The notes beneath the pieces are model-generated. The model worked only from the letters and a program-made list of their open reading frames with translations, was not told the DNA's origin and ran no database searches. Source: Tetrapyrgos nigripes (lineage: Eukaryota; Basidiomycota; Agaricomycetes; Agaricales; Campanellaceae). Taken from it: a DNA stretch of 64,000 nucleotides. Within the stretch, counting starts at the first letter, position 1. Every line of letters starts with the position of its first letter. A program made the position numbers and the translations under genes. Below are positions 63,427-64,000 of the stretch, piece by piece. The stretch spans positions 558,001 to 622,000 of the forward strand of contig JAACJM010000025.1 in assembly GCA_013368315.1 (NCBI GenBank), given 5' to 3'.

Positions 63427-64000
63427 TCATTTGTCGTTCCCAACATCCCACTCCATCATTGCCTGCATTTGACTCTGAGGCAACGTCAGTGCATCTCGAG
63501 TATACTTACCCGGGTCTGAAAACCCCAAGTCCCTGAATATTGCCCCAATTTCTGTCAACTTCATAATCATTATCTCCTTCATGCGTTGTTCCCCAGTCTC
63601 ATGCCAAATTGGCCTCCCATCAAGTGCTGCCTTTACGTCCACAATATGCGAACCAAATTCCAACCCCTCATTTTCTTTAATCTCAACTTCAACCCTGGAA
63701 AACATATTCTGCCATTGCCTCTTCATCGAACTCTTGTTTCCTCTGTGCTCGTTCTCCTGAATCACGGCACGATGTCCAAATGGTTTCCATGGTATCCTTA
63801 GACTCAAGGCACCATACAAGATCCACCCACACCACAAAATTGCGCATCCCAAGCACAACAGTGAATAGCTGGATTCCTTCGTGATCTTTGAACATAAGCA
63901 GACCCCATCCATCCTTGTCACTTGATCGAAAGATGTTTCCTGCGGAAACCACGGGGATGAGAGTCTCTCCAAATGTTGTTTGGAAAGGTCTCGATAACAG
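63427..64000 (-). pseudogene. Unrecognised protein gene, frameshifted, 5' end outside window
   Basis: Two overlapping frames appear to be halves of one protein. From the right edge one frame reads FQTTFGETLIPVVSAGNIFR, DGWGLLMFKDHEGIQLFTVV, MRNFVVWVDLVWC and ERAQRKQEFDEEA, then hits a stop at 63689. A second frame continues RQWQNMFSRVEVEIKENEGL, KAALDGRPIWHETGEQRMKE, KLTEIGAIFRDLGFSDPGKY and ends at 63427. Dropping one A near 63727 (GCAATGG to GCATGG) would restore a single frame with AWQNMF at the joint. I do not recognise the family; it looks like a soluble fungal protein of unknown role. Confidence 0.5.

Overview
The window is nuclear DNA of a filamentous basidiomycete, most likely a mushroom-forming agaricomycete. 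Genes are cut by many roughly 45-60 bp GT-AG introns with CTRAY-like branch sites. There is a class I hydrophobin, a fungal Zn2Cys6 regulator, an F-box/LRR gene, BTB proteins with long disordered N-termini and a nuclear intron-containing tRNA. No species can be named from the sequence. Exon joints and start codons below were read by hand; where several joints were possible this is stated.

Layout. 1-4305 (-): Dbl-homology RhoGEF with an extreme load of coding microsatellites, running off the left edge; then tRNA-Met(CAU). 4.6-9.5 kb: gene-poor, with old duplicated segments, a 17-bp-arm inverted repeat and a pseudogene of a secreted-type FAD oxidase. 9.5-13 kb (-): Zn2Cys6 regulator whose DNA-binding exon does not join cleanly. 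14.8-17.7 kb (-): FAD-linked oxidase with a long disordered insertion. 20.2-21.5 kb (-): F-box/LRR gene with an apparent frameshift. 22.3-33.3 kb: a duplicated redox block made of aldo/keto reductase (AKR) and Old Yellow Enzyme (OYE) genes. The first AKR-OYE pair is complete. The second keeps OYE but its AKR survives only as exon scraps on both sides of a complete pogo/Fot1-like transposon. A third, complete AKR lies beyond tRNA-Ser(AGA). 33.7-36 kb (+): a doubtful split gene and a HAD-fold protein lacking several catalytic motifs. 36.2-44 kb (-): the Golgi Ca2+/Mn2+ pump PMR1 and the Golgi tether subunit COG3 in tandem. 44.2-50.5 kb (-): an unrecognised gene and two BTB paralogues. 51.1-51.7 kb: a 533-bp hAT-type MITE with an 8-bp target duplication. 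52.1-56.7 kb (+): three tandem single-pass membrane-protein paralogues. 57-60.4 kb (-): large secreted GH106-like glycoside hydrolase. 61.4-61.9 kb (-): class I hydrophobin. Right edge (-): a frameshifted unrecognised gene.

How it fits together. The left and right thirds look accessory (secreted or surface proteins, oxidoreductases, repeats, pseudogenes); the PMR1-COG3 stretch is conserved housekeeping. The most interesting biology is the OYE pair. Copy A has lost the conserved active-site cysteine (now Asp) but keeps the proton-donor tyrosine; copy B keeps the cysteine but has Phe in place of the tyrosine. A cross-cutting caution is that several otherwise good genes (regulator, COG3, F-box gene, right-edge gene, membrane gene B) each differ from the expected frame by a single base, some at homopolymers. 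Residual assembly indels and real decay cannot be separated from this sequence alone.
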